Assembly: GCA_050944035.1 (NCBI GenBank)
Contig: JBMNQH010000002.1
Span: 146,221 to 210,220, forward strand
Length of the DNA: 64,000 nucleotides
DNA from: JBMNQH01 sp050944035
GTDB taxonomy: Bacteria > Bacillota > Clostridia > Oscillospirales > Oscillospiraceae
Reading direction: 5' to 3'
A program made the position numbers and the translations under genes. Under the pieces are notes generated by a model. It saw only the letters and a list, made by a program, of their open reading frames with translations. It did no database searches and had not been told where the DNA came from. Shown here in pieces: positions 52,848-61,028 of this stretch; the first letter of the stretch is position 1; each line of letters opens with the position of its first letter.

Positions 52848-53768
52848 CTATCCCCGCGGCAGACAAATCCGAAATTCCGCACCGCTGTTCACTTCCGACC
52901 GTACCTCTATGTATCCCTTTTGCAGCTCTATGATTTTTCTCGCCAGATACAGGCCAACTCCGATCCCTTCCTGATCGTGCACCTCCGGCTCCCGGTAAAA
53001 TCGGGTAAAAATTTCCGCCTGCCGTTCCGGTGCAATTCCTTTTCCAGAGTCGCGCACACTGATCTGAATGAAAATTTCCTGAATTGACACGGCAATCCGG
53101 ATGCTACCTCCTACATCTGTATATTTTACCGCATTGTCAAGAATATTAAAAATCGCTTCCTCAGTCCATTTTTGATCGTGCCGTATCAATATCTCATCCG
53201 GACATTTCATAAACAACTGGATCTGTTTCCGTTCCGCCTTCGGAACAATTGTAGCCATTGCGTGACGTAATGTCGCAACCAGATTTTCCTTTCGGCTTTC
53301 AATTTGGATAACACCGGTTTCCAATCGGGACATTTTGACCATGCTCTGGAGCAGAAAATCCAGTTTTCCGGTTTGGCTCTCTACTTTTTGCAGAAACGCA
53401 TGTCCCTTTTCAGACATTGGTTCTCCCTGTAAAATTTCGAGATACAGTTTTATATTTGCAATTGGTGTTCGGGTCTGATGAGAAATATCGGATATGAGTT
53501 CTTTGATCCGTTGCTTTTCCTCAAAATTTTCCGTCTCCTTACGGCGCCAGATCTGATTCACGCGCTGAAGTTTTTCCTGGACTCTACACCACAGGGTGTC
53601 ACGGTCCATATTACAATGATCTGGTTCTTTTCCATCAATCATGTCATCTAGATATTGCTCCAACCTGTCTGCGAATGTTCCGACATTCTGTTGTAGCCGC
53701 CATATTCTCCAGGCCATCCCAACAGACAGCAGAATTGCGCAGGCCGTTATTATGCTTAACCCAGCCAT
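52848..53768 (-). CDS. Sensor histidine kinase
   Basis: 306 residues. A single N-terminal membrane helix (residues 3-23) and no extracellular domain are followed by HisKA with the phospho-His in ISDISHQTRTPIANIK, then HATPase with NILDNAVKYT, DSGKGIAP, FTRFYR and GIGVGLYLARKI. The lack of an outside sensor domain is like kinases that sense through an ABC transporter partner. The start at 53768 overlaps the regulator gene by 13 bases. Confidence 0.92.
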   Translation of the reverse strand: MAGLSIITACAILLSVGMAWRIWRLQQNVGTFADRLEQYLDDMIDGKEPDHCNMDRDTLWCRVQEKLQRVNQIWRRKETENFEEKQRIKELISDISHQTRTPIANIKLYLEILQGEPMSEKGHAFLQKVESQTGKLDFLLQSMVKMSRLETGVIQIESRKENLVATLRHAMATIVPKAERKQIQLFMKCPDEILIRHDQKWTEEAIFNILDNAVKYTDVGGSIRIAVSIQEIFIQISVRDSGKGIAPERQAEIFTRFYREPEVHDQEGIGVGLYLARKIIELQKGYIEVRSEVNSGAEFRICLPRG

Positions 53769-54421
53769 TGATATCCCATCCCATACACATTGGAAATATA
53801 CCGGTGCTGTGCATCTTCGATTTTTTTCCGAAGCCGGTTCACATTGACTGCCAGCGCATGCTTGTCCACAAACTGGCCTGCGCTGTCCCACAGTCTCTCC
53901 AGCAATACGGTGTAGGTTAAAAGCTGTCCACTGTGTTCTACAAATTCACGAAGCAAGCGGAACTCTGTCGGTGTCACAGTACAGTCCATTCCGTTGACCG
54001 TCACGTTTGCCCGGTCAAAATCAATGCACAGAAATCCGTCGTCAAACTGCGGCCTTTGCTCTGCCGTTCGTTTCAGGATCACATCGAGTTTCTTTAACAG
54101 AATTTTCATCGAAAACGGTTTAGTAATATAATCCTCGGCACCACATTCATATCCTGCTAAAACATCTTCTTCCAGATCTCTGGCAGTCAAAAACAACACG
54201 GGGATCTTTTGTCTCATTCTGATCCATTTACAAAAAGAAAATCCATCTCCATCCGGCAAATTTATATCCAACAATATCAGATCGGCACCCTGTGTCAGAT
54301 AACCATCCCTCGCCTCCTGCAACGAATGCGCGGCAATTGTCGTATATCCTTCCTTTTCCAGAACATAGCAAAGGCCTTGATTCAATTCCCAGTCATCTTC
54401 CACAACTAACAGTTTCTTCAT
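53756..54421 (-). CDS. OmpR-family response regulator
   Basis: 221 residues. Receiver: VVEDDWELN, phospho-Asp in LILLDINLPDGDG, LTARDLEEDV, DYITKPFS. The winged-helix C-terminal domain reads VTPTEFRLLREFVEHSGQLLTYTVLLERLWD and HALAVNVNRLRKKI. GGAAGGGG precedes the ATG. Its likely sites are the 11-bp direct repeats in the promoter region upstream of the PepSY gene. Confidence 0.94.
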   Translation of the reverse strand: MKKLLVVEDDWELNQGLCYVLEKEGYTTIAAHSLQEARDGYLTQGADLILLDINLPDGDGFSFCKWIRMRQKIPVLFLTARDLEEDVLAGYECGAEDYITKPFSMKILLKKLDVILKRTAEQRPQFDDGFLCIDFDRANVTVNGMDCTVTPTEFRLLREFVEHSGQLLTYTVLLERLWDSAGQFVDKHALAVNVNRLRKKIEDAQHRYISNVYGMGYQWLG

Positions 54422-54465
54422 TTTTCTCAACCCCTTCCAAAACAATCCGGTATCCGCAGAATGAA

Positions 54466-54508
54466 AACAAAAACCGTATCCATTATAATCCGATACGGTT
54501 TTTGTTCT
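54466..54508 (-). terminator. Terminator between PepSY and regulator genes
   Basis: Minus strand AACAAAAACCGTATC and GATACGGTTTTTGTT form a 15-bp stem ending in T-rich sequence. Some read-through to the regulator would be needed if all genes share one promoter. Confidence 0.8.
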
Positions 54509-54537
54509 TTGTTATTCAGATAAAAAAGCTCTGTCAA

Positions 54538-55098
54538 TCAGTGCTCATCCACATCATGAGCGAGTACTTCTCCGGTCTGTACACTGATATCGCAGCTGTA
54601 TTCCTTTGTTCCGACATCAAATTCAATGTCATAGACTTCCTGTCCATCTTCCTGCTCTTTTTTGACCTGCAGATTGGTCACATCATCCTTGGATACCTGA
54701 AAGTGCGTATATGCCTGTTCCAATGCCTGTTCCTGCGTCAATGGCGTGGTGGTTTGCGCCGTCGGTGCATCCGCTCCTCCAGTAGTCGTACCCGAGGTCG
54801 TATCGTCGTCGGTTGTGCCGTTTTGCTTTGTATCCGGCGCCTGATACTGGGTCACGGAACTCTTTTCGATGGTGCCATCTTCATCAACTTCGTACCGAAA
54901 TGATTGCGTATCGGTGTGAAACTCGAAGCCGAATTCTCCTTCATCTTTGGTCTCTTTCGTCAGTGTTACATCGTCGGCCGATACCCCTGCGTCTTTCAGT
55001 GCAATGTTATAAGCCTCCTCTTTGGAAACCTTCGATCCACACGCAGCAAGCAGTGCAACCAGACAAAAACATACGAGTATTGTACCCCATTTCTTCAT
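54538..55098 (-). CDS. PepSY-domain lipoprotein
   Basis: 186 residues from the ATG with AAGGAGG. Signal peptide with lipobox LAAC. Two PepSY repeats (VSKEEAYNIALKDAGVSADDV... and LTQEQALEQAYTHFQVSKDDV...) are joined by a Thr/Gly-rich linker. PepSY proteins often inhibit proteases or act as accessory parts of two-component systems; it is immediately upstream of one here. Confidence 0.9.
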   Translation of the reverse strand: MKKWGTILVCFCLVALLAACGSKVSKEEAYNIALKDAGVSADDVTLTKETKDEGEFGFEFHTDTQSFRYEVDEDGTIEKSSVTQYQAPDTKQNGTTDDDTTSGTTTGGADAPTAQTTTPLTQEQALEQAYTHFQVSKDDVTNLQVKKEQEDGQEVYDIEFDVGTKEYSCDISVQTGEVLAHDVDEH

Positions 55099-55129
55099 GT
55101 CAAATGTCCTCCTTATTTCGCCGATCCGG

Positions 55130-55173
55130 CTGTTATAATCATGTACAAAATATGTACAAAATATGCACATAAC
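55130..55173 (-). promoter_or_regulatory. PepSY promoter with 11-bp direct repeats
   Basis: ATGTACAAAAT occurs twice in tandem (55141-55151, 55152-55162) and a third, weaker unit ATGCACATAAC follows (55163-55173). On the minus strand TTGTAC, 16 bases, TATAAC form a promoter whose -35 lies inside the repeats. Tandem 11-bp repeats are the usual binding layout of OmpR-family regulators. Confidence 0.65.
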
Positions 55174-55255
55174 TTCCTTCTCTGTGAATAGTATTTGCAG
55201 TTACTAGAAATTCATGTCACTTTTTTTGATCGCTCCCGTTTCATAATAGCACGAA

Positions 55256-55299
55256 GTACAAAAACCGTACCGGCACAGGTCGAATACGGTTTTTGTACA
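55256..55299 (-). terminator. Terminator after the CobW-like/TIGR03943-like gene
   Basis: GTACAAAAACCGTA pairs with TACGGTTTTTGTAC. The arm shares ACAAAAACCGTA with the hairpin at 54466. Confidence 0.72.
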
Positions 55300-55308
55300 G
55301 AATCAGAC

Positions 55309-56256
55309 TCAGTAAAAAGTTGCAACCTCATCTTCCGGCCCTTCGGTCGGCTCCACGGCTGTGGCCGTCAGAACAGGCCCCTTTTCTCCATAAGCGGCAT
55401 GGTACTTGTTGGCAACTTTTGCCGTCACTTTGACCCAACTGTTGTCTTTGACATTCTGTACCTGCTTCCAGTTACAGATCAACCCGGCAAAAATAATATC
55501 GTCGGCACAGCAGTTCATGACCGGGCGCCCCACAATAAAGCAACCTTTCGGCAGCTGGTCTGGGCGCACCTTTGCCTTCGCGATAAATTGTACCGTCTTT
55601 TTGTCATACTTCTCCAACTCCTCGGAGAGATCGCGGTACCAGATCGCATAGTTTTCATTTGCAACTTCGATAACGGGCGCATTGATGTCAAAAGGCAATG
55701 GATCCTCGATGTTATCGTATTCCACTTCACCAGTGGCATCTTCATAGACAATCTCTGTCCGACGGCTGACTGCGCGGACAATTTTATGCAGCTCCAGCTT
55801 GTCCATTGTGGGCGCATAGCGGTTGAAGGCAAGAAATTCACAGCTTTTCAGCTTGTCTACCACCAGACCACGCATATTGGTATTATAATTCAGAAATGTG
55901 GTGGCGTCTGCAAACATGAATTCCTGATAAACCTGCCAGCCTTCCGGCATTGCCTGATAAAAATTATCCAGCATCCACATACCGTTGTATTCCACAACAA
56001 CGCGACCGGCATTGCAGTCATTCTGATAGGCAGTCAGATTCTCCGGCGTCAGATCCTCTTCATCCTCAATAACACGGAGAAAGACAGTAGCGTCCACAAA
56101 TTTGTCGGGTTCATACTCCTCCACACCCTCTTCGCAGATCAGCAGTAGCGTTGGCTCTTCAAAGGAAAATCTCGGATCCTCCAGCGTCTCCTGGATAAAT
56201 CGGGTTTTTCCGGACTCCAGAAAACCGGTAAACAGATAGACAGGGGTTTCTTTCAT
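55309..56256 (-). CDS. CobW-like GTPase fused to a TIGR03943-like domain
   Basis: 315 residues. The start YLFTGFLESGKTRFIQETL is a CobW-type P-loop (GFLESGKT), but no CxCC metal motif is seen. From about residue 205 to the end (FIAKAKVRPDQLPKGCFIVGRPVMNCCADDIIFAGLICNW, then a short beta-rich tail) it resembles the C-terminal domain of TIGR03943 proteins, which normally work with a dedicated permease. No permease gene is adjacent. It is 21 bases after the His-rich CobW gene and probably co-transcribed. A metal-homeostasis role is inferred. Confidence 0.8.
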   Translation of the reverse strand: MKETPVYLFTGFLESGKTRFIQETLEDPRFSFEEPTLLLICEEGVEEYEPDKFVDATVFLRVIEDEEDLTPENLTAYQNDCNAGRVVVEYNGMWMLDNFYQAMPEGWQVYQEFMFADATTFLNYNTNMRGLVVDKLKSCEFLAFNRYAPTMDKLELHKIVRAVSRRTEIVYEDATGEVEYDNIEDPLPFDINAPVIEVANENYAIWYRDLSEELEKYDKKTVQFIAKAKVRPDQLPKGCFIVGRPVMNCCADDIIFAGLICNWKQVQNVKDNSWVKVTAKVANKYHAAYGEKGPVLTATAVEPTEGPEDEVATFY

Positions 56257-56277
56257 TAGAATCTCCTCTTTTTCGTC

Positions 56278-57393
56278 TTAATGTTCCACATGGAAGAGAT
56301 GTGCCAGGGCATGCTCATCAAGCTTGGAACCGATCACGCAGAGGCGCCCAGTCACAGCAGCACTGCCGCAGCGGACATGGCTTTCCCCGGGAACATAATC
56401 AAAGTGGATCCACTTACCATCTTTTCCAGCAAGAATACCCTTGGAACGCAGAACCATACCATACTTGCTCTCATCCAACGCATCCAGAATTTCTTCAATC
56501 TCTTCTCTGGTATATTTATGTGCAGTTTCCACGCCCCAACTGGTAAACACCTCATCCGCATGGTGGTGATGGTGATCATGGTCATGATCGTGGCAGCCAC
56601 AGGAGCATGCTCCGTCATGGTCATGGCCATGATCATGGTCGTGGTCGTGATGATGCTCATGACCGTGGTCGTGGTCGTGATGATGCTCATGACCGTGGTC
56701 ATGGTCGTGGTGATGCTCATGACCGTGGTCGTGGTCGTGATGATGCTCATGGTCATGCTCTGCTTCTTCTGCCAGACGCTGAAGTTCCAGTTCCAAAGTA
56801 TTCTTCCGTTCCATGGTTTCCAGAATCATCTTACCACCCAACTGATCCCAAGGTGTCGTGATGACCGCGGCATCCTGATTATGATCCAGAATCAAATTGA
56901 TACACTCGTCCAATTTCTTTTCCGAGATATTGTCCGTTCTACTCAAAATGATGCAGCTTGCATGTTCAATCTGGTTATTGAAGAACTCGCCGAAGTTCTT
57001 CATATACATCTTGCATTTTGTAGCATCTGCTACCGTTGTGAACGCATTCAGCTGGATTTCATCGGAATCCACATCCTGCACTGCCCGGATGACATCAGAC
57101 AGTTTGCCCACACCAGATGGCTCAATCAGAATACGATCCGGATGGAACTCATCCAGCACCTTCTTCAACGCTGCGCTGAAATCGCCAACGAGACTGCAGC
57201 AGATACAGCCAGAGTTCATCTCGGTAATTTCAAGACCGGCATCCTGCAGGAAACCGCCGTCTACACCAATTTCGCCGAATTCATTTTCAATCAGAACCAG
57301 CTTCTCACCGGTGTAGGCTTCCGCAATCAACTTTTTGATCAGGGTTGTCTTACCTGCTCCGAGAAAACCAGAAAAAATATCAATTTTTGTCAT
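56278..57393 (-). CDS. CobW/G3E-type GTPase with His-rich metal-binding insert
   Basis: 371 residues. P-loop GFLGAGKTT (9-17), ENEFGEIGVDG, the metal-binding CICC at 63-66, SRTD as the guanine-specificity equivalent. Between about 210 and 280 there are several near-identical DHGHEHHHDH units plus CSCGCHDHDHDHHHHH, a strong metal store. The C-terminal CobW_C domain follows (GKDGKWIHFDYVPGES). Such GTPases deliver zinc, cobalt or nickel. The ribosome site AGGAGATGG precedes the ATG. Confidence 0.92.
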   Translation of the reverse strand: MTKIDIFSGFLGAGKTTLIKKLIAEAYTGEKLVLIENEFGEIGVDGGFLQDAGLEITEMNSGCICCSLVGDFSAALKKVLDEFHPDRILIEPSGVGKLSDVIRAVQDVDSDEIQLNAFTTVADATKCKMYMKNFGEFFNNQIEHASCIILSRTDNISEKKLDECINLILDHNQDAAVITTPWDQLGGKMILETMERKNTLELELQRLAEEAEHDHEHHHDHDHGHEHHHDHDHGHEHHHDHDHGHEHHHDHDHDHGHDHDGACSCGCHDHDHDHHHHHADEVFTSWGVETAHKYTREEIEEILDALDESKYGMVLRSKGILAGKDGKWIHFDYVPGESHVRCGSAAVTGRLCVIGSKLDEHALAHLFHVEH

Positions 57394-57404
57394 TGTAATC
57401 CATC

Positions 57405-57425
57405 TCCTAACGATAATGATTATAT
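57405..57425 (-). promoter_or_regulatory. Possible Fur/Zur-type box before the CobW genes
   Basis: Minus strand GATATAATCATTATCGTTA overlaps the start region of the His-rich CobW gene. It partly matches Fur/Zur-type palindromes (GATAATnATTATC). Zur control of CobW genes is known elsewhere. Match is imperfect and the call is tentative. Confidence 0.3.
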
Positions 57426-57556
57426 CACTGCTGTCAACATTTTAAGCGGCTGTAACGGAAATGTTTTCCGCTTCTTTTTATTGTATTCAGGATATCACGT
57501 GCCCCGGTGAATGTCAAAATATCGTATACATTTTTTAAAGAAATTTCATTGCCCTC

Positions 57557-57584
57557 TTGACATCTCTGCAAAATTGGATATAAT
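57557..57584 (+). promoter_or_regulatory. Promoter of the NifX-like gene
   Basis: TTGACA, 16-base spacer, TATAAT, 62 bases before the start codon. AT-rich ATAATAATTATC overlaps the -10 and could bind the same metal regulator as the divergent CobW genes. Confidence 0.82.
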
Positions 57585-57645
57585 AATTATCAGCATATGT
57601 TAATAACTATTGCGTCTGAATTTCCTATGAAAAGGATGGTATCTT

Positions 57646-58035
57646 ATGAAACTCGCAGTTCCCTATGAAAACGGTAATATTTATCAGCATTTCGGCCATA
57701 CCGAACAATTTAAAGTTTATGTGGTGGAAGATAACACCATCCTCTCCTCTGAAGTGGTTCCCACCCTTGGCAGCGGCCATGGCGCGCTGGCCGGATTTTT
57801 GCAGGAGCTTGGCATTGACACCCTAATCTGTGGTGGTATTGGTGCAGGCGCAAAAAATGCCCTGGCTGAAGTCGGCATTCAGTTGTATGGCGGCGTTTCC
57901 GGCAGTGCTGATACCGCTGTACAAAGTTTTCTGGATCGTACACTCTCATACAATCCCGACGTTGCCTGCAACCATCATCATGAAGGCGACCATGCCTGTG
58001 GTTCCCATGGCTGCGGAACGCATTCCTGCCATTGA
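57646..58035 (+). CDS. NifX/NifB-type Fe-Mo cluster-binding family protein
   Basis: 129 residues. The dinitrogenase-cofactor fold reads MKLAVPYENGNIYQHFGHTEQFKVY, then LQELGIDTLICGGIGAGAKNALAEVGIQLYGGVSG. A 20-residue C-terminal tail is rich in His and Cys (CNHHHEGDHACGSHGCGTHSCH pattern, about 57% His/Cys by eye). No nitrogenase genes are here; such stand-alone proteins are common in anaerobes and probably carry metal or Fe-S clusters. AAAAGGATGG precedes the ATG. Confidence 0.9.
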   Translation: MKLAVPYENGNIYQHFGHTEQFKVYVVEDNTILSSEVVPTLGSGHGALAGFLQELGIDTLICGGIGAGAKNALAEVGIQLYGGVSGSADTAVQSFLDRTLSYNPDVACNHHHEGDHACGSHGCGTHSCH

Positions 58036-58127
58036 TGTCTCACGCTTAAACAACTTGATTGATTCTCTCCCTCCTTTGGTTATTTCTCTAACCTCCAGAT
58101 GCGTTTCCACCAAAACCTCTTTTCAGA

Positions 58128-58165
58128 GCCCGGACAGACAACTGCCTGTCCGGGTTCCTCTTTTG
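58128..58165 (+). terminator. Terminator after the NifX-like gene
   Basis: CCCGGACAG pairs with CTGTCCGGG and is followed by TTCCTCTTTT. Confidence 0.75.
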
Positions 58166-58189
58166 CAGGATAAAAATTTTTTGAAGCTA

Positions 58190-58218
58190 TTGACAAATCA
58201 GAAAAAGTTGAGTAGCAT
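58190..58218 (+). promoter_or_regulatory. asnS-asnA promoter
   Basis: TTGACA, 17-base spacer, TAGCAT, directly before the T-box leader. Confidence 0.82.
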
Positions 58219-58224
58219 TAGAGA

Positions 58225-58515
58225 ATAACTTGATATCAAAAGCAATGAGGAAGAAAAGTAGCATGGCAAATCATCCGCAGTGAGCGCGGGGCAGTGGAAA
58301 CCGTGTGACAGAGGTCATGTGAAGAACACTTCGGAGCTGCAATCTGAACGCGAAATCTCGTCAGTAGGTGCGCCGTTTTCTGTACGTCAGTCAGAGTGAT
58401 TTTCATGTGAAATCATGAGAGATCGGATCTTCCGATAAAATAGGTGGTACCGCGGGTGCACAGTTGCTCGTCCTATTGCATGTATAGGCGAAGCTGACTG
58501 TGCTTTTTCTTTTGC
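58225..58515 (+). promoter_or_regulatory. T-box leader, Asn-specific
   Basis: The T-box sequence GGTGGTACCGCG is at 58443-58454. Stem I precedes it; AAC at 58347-58349 (CTGAACGCG) is the probable specifier codon, agreeing with the Asn genes downstream. GCACAG and CTGTGC (58457-58503) close the terminator hairpin, with inner pairing and TTTTTCTTTT after it. Uncharged tRNA-Asn is expected to permit read-through. This explains the 516-bp gap together with the promoter. Confidence 0.93.
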
Positions 58516-58551
58516 TTTGCCGAATTTTTACTTTGAAGGAGTATTTTCCGT

Positions 58552-59925
58552 ATGCAGCATATTGATATTAAGAATGTCCTGACACAGGAATCCTATCTGA
58601 ACCAGGAAGTAACCGTCTGTGGCTGGGTCAGAACTTCCCGCGATTCCAAAAACATGGCCTTTATGGAATTGAACGATGGCACATCTCTGCAGCATTTGCA
58701 GATCGTTGTTAACAAAGCTTCCATGACTTATCCCGAATCCGCCAAGCATCTGGGCGCTTCTCTTTGCGTCAAGGGTATCGTTGTTCCAAACATGAAGCAG
58801 ACCGGTGTGGAAATTAACGCCACTGAAATCACCGTGCTTGGCGACTGTTCCGCAGATTATCCGCTGCAAAAGAAGTATCAGAAATTGGAAACACTGCGCG
58901 AAACACCGCATCTGCGTGTCAGGACCAACACCTTTAATGCAGTCTTTCGCGTTCGTTCAGTTATGGCAAGCGCTATCCACCGCTATTTCCAGGAGCGCAA
59001 TTATATCTATGTCAACACACCGCTGCTGACTGCCAGCGACTGCGAGGGGGCAGGTGAAGTTTTTCAGGTCACTACCATTGGTTACTCCGACAAGTTTGAA
59101 AGTGCTGAAGAGTACTATGCCAACGACTTTTTCGGCAAACGCGCCGGTCTGAGCGTCTCCGGTCAGCTGGAGGGTGAAATGGCGGCCATGGCACTGGGCA
59201 AGATTTATACCTTTGGTCCCAGTTTCCGTGCAGAGAACAGCAACACTCCGCGTCACGTTGCAGAATTCTGGCATGTGGAACCGGAAGTTGCGTTTGCAGA
59301 ACTGCCCGACATCATCAAGATTGCAGAAGAAATGATTAAGTATATCATCCGTGACGTCATGGAAAAATGTCCCGAAGAACTGGCCTTCTTTGAACAGCGC
59401 TTTGAAAAGGGTCTGCTTGAGAAGCTGAACAGCGTGGTCAGCAATGATTTCGCGATCGTGGACTACAGCACTGCAATTGACCAGCTACTGGCCTCCGGAA
59501 AGCAGTTCGAATACCCCGTTTCCTGGGGCTGCGACCTGCAAACCGAGCATGAACGCTATATTACCGAAGAAATTTACAAAAAGCCCGTATTTCTCACCAA
59601 CTATCCCAAAGACATCAAGGCCTTCTATATGAAGCAGAACCCGGATGGTAAGACTGTTGCCGCCACAGACCTTCTGGTGCCGGGTGTCGGGGAGATCATC
59701 GGCTGCAGCGAACGGGAAGCCGATTATGAGAAGCTGGTACAGCTCATGACCGAACGCGGCATGAATCTCGACGAATACCACGATTATCTCGACCTCCGCA
59801 AGTTCGGCTCTGTCCCGCACAGTGGCTTTGGTCTCGGCTTTGAACGCATCATCATGTACGTCACCGGCATGAGCAACATCCGTGATGTGATTCTCTTCCC
59901 CCGTACGGTCGGCAACATTCGTTAA
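58552..59925 (+). CDS. asnS: Asparaginyl-tRNA synthetase
   Basis: 457 residues of class IIb. The OB-fold anticodon-binding domain is N-terminal (VTVCGWVRTSRDSKNMAFMELNDGT). Motif 2 spans FGPSFRAENSNTPRHVAEFWHVEPE, and motif 3 is SGFGLGFERIIMYVTGM. The length and motifs match AsnS rather than AspS. GAAGGAG precedes the ATG. asnA follows in the same T-box transcript. Confidence 0.96.
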   Translation: MQHIDIKNVLTQESYLNQEVTVCGWVRTSRDSKNMAFMELNDGTSLQHLQIVVNKASMTYPESAKHLGASLCVKGIVVPNMKQTGVEINATEITVLGDCSADYPLQKKYQKLETLRETPHLRVRTNTFNAVFRVRSVMASAIHRYFQERNYIYVNTPLLTASDCEGAGEVFQVTTIGYSDKFESAEEYYANDFFGKRAGLSVSGQLEGEMAAMALGKIYTFGPSFRAENSNTPRHVAEFWHVEPEVAFAELPDIIKIAEEMIKYIIRDVMEKCPEELAFFEQRFEKGLLEKLNSVVSNDFAIVDYSTAIDQLLASGKQFEYPVSWGCDLQTEHERYITEEIYKKPVFLTNYPKDIKAFYMKQNPDGKTVAATDLLVPGVGEIIGCSEREADYEKLVQLMTERGMNLDEYHDYLDLRKFGSVPHSGFGLGFERIIMYVTGMSNIRDVILFPRTVGNIR

Positions 59926-59939
59926 GGAGAATGGACTGT

Positions 59940-60947
59940 ATGAAACAATTACAACTCCCGGAGGGTTATACTCCAAAACTGGCGCTGCGTGAAACACAGC
60001 GTGCCATCAAAATCGTCAAAGACACCTTCCAGAACGGGCTCTCCAAGGCTCTGAATCTGGACCGTGTTACCGCACCTATTATCGTCACCAAGGAAAGCGG
60101 AATCAACGACGACCTCAACGGTGTAGAGCGTAAGGTTGAGTTCAGTATGATGGAAATCGAGGGTACCGCGCAGGTGGTACAGTCCCTTGCAAAATGGAAG
60201 CGAACTGCACTTGCGAGATACAACTATCAGCCCGGCGAAGGTATTTATACCGATATGAACGCCATCCGGCGGGATGACAGTGTGGACAATCTGCACTCTA
60301 TCTTCGTCGATCAATGGGATTGGGAACGTGTGATCACACCCACAGACCGCAACCTGGAATTCCTGAAAGACATCGTAAAACAGATCGTCAAAGTTCTGGC
60401 GGCAACCAAAGCTACGCTGAATGCGATTTTCCCGCAACTGACGGTCTCCATTTCCGAAGAAGTTTTCTTCATTACCACACAGGAACTGGAGGATCTCTAT
60501 CCAACTCTCTCTTCCAAAGAACGGGAAGACCGTATCGTCAAAGAACACAAAACCGTATTTCTGATGCAGATTGGCGATGTTCTGAAAAGCGGCGAGAAGC
60601 ACGATGGCAGAGCACCGGACTATGACGATTGGACGCTGAACGGCGATATTCTGATCTGGAATGACACTCTGCAACATGCCTTCGAGGTCTCCTCCATGGG
60701 TATTCGCGTCGACAGAGACGCCCTGAAGCGTCAGCTTGTTCTCTGCGATGCGGAAGAGCGGATGGCATTCCCTTATCACAAGGGTGTTTTGGAAGAGACG
60801 TTGCCGCTTACGATCGGCGGCGGCATTGGACAGTCCCGCATCTGTATGCTGATACTGGAAAAGGCGCACATCGGCGAAGTACAGGTTTCCATCTGGCCGG
60901 AAGATATGATCCAAACGTGTAAAGAAAACGGGATCATTTTGCTGTGA
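59940..60947 (+). CDS. asnA: Aspartate-ammonia ligase (AsnA)
   Basis: 335 residues, close to E. coli AsnA (330). The class-II-synthetase-like fold shows KVEFSMMEIEGTAQVVQSLAKWKR, GEGIYTDMNAIRRDD, SVDNLHSIFVDQWDWE and GGGIGQSRICMLIL. It makes asparagine from aspartate, ammonia and ATP. The ATG at 59940 suits AAGGAGA better than the one nine bases earlier. Coupling to asnS lets uncharged tRNA-Asn raise both synthesis and charging. Confidence 0.96.
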   Translation: MKQLQLPEGYTPKLALRETQRAIKIVKDTFQNGLSKALNLDRVTAPIIVTKESGINDDLNGVERKVEFSMMEIEGTAQVVQSLAKWKRTALARYNYQPGEGIYTDMNAIRRDDSVDNLHSIFVDQWDWERVITPTDRNLEFLKDIVKQIVKVLAATKATLNAIFPQLTVSISEEVFFITTQELEDLYPTLSSKEREDRIVKEHKTVFLMQIGDVLKSGEKHDGRAPDYDDWTLNGDILIWNDTLQHAFEVSSMGIRVDRDALKRQLVLCDAEERMAFPYHKGVLEETLPLTIGGGIGQSRICMLILEKAHIGEVQVSIWPEDMIQTCKENGIILL

Positions 60948-60969
60948 TAACCCCATATAATATAATACA

Positions 60970-61011
60970 AAACAGGGCGTCGGGTTTTGTTCCGACGCCC
61001 TGTTTTTTCGC
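60970..61011. terminator. Terminator after asnA
   Basis: AACAGGGCGTCGG pairs with CCGACGCCCTGTT and ends in TTTTTT. It may also stop the converging MATE transcript. Confidence 0.92.
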
Positions 61012-61028
61012 TCTTTCTTATGGAGAAG

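Noticed and set aside
56600..56760. Regular ~30-bp repeats that could suggest a CRISPR array
   Set aside because: Units are contiguous, in frame and encode a His-rich metal-binding stretch; there are no spacers and no cas genes.
56281..57510. 409-codon open frame opposite the His-rich CobW gene, with Val/Met-rich runs
   Set aside because: The hydrophobic runs are only the reverse reading of the His/Asp repeats.
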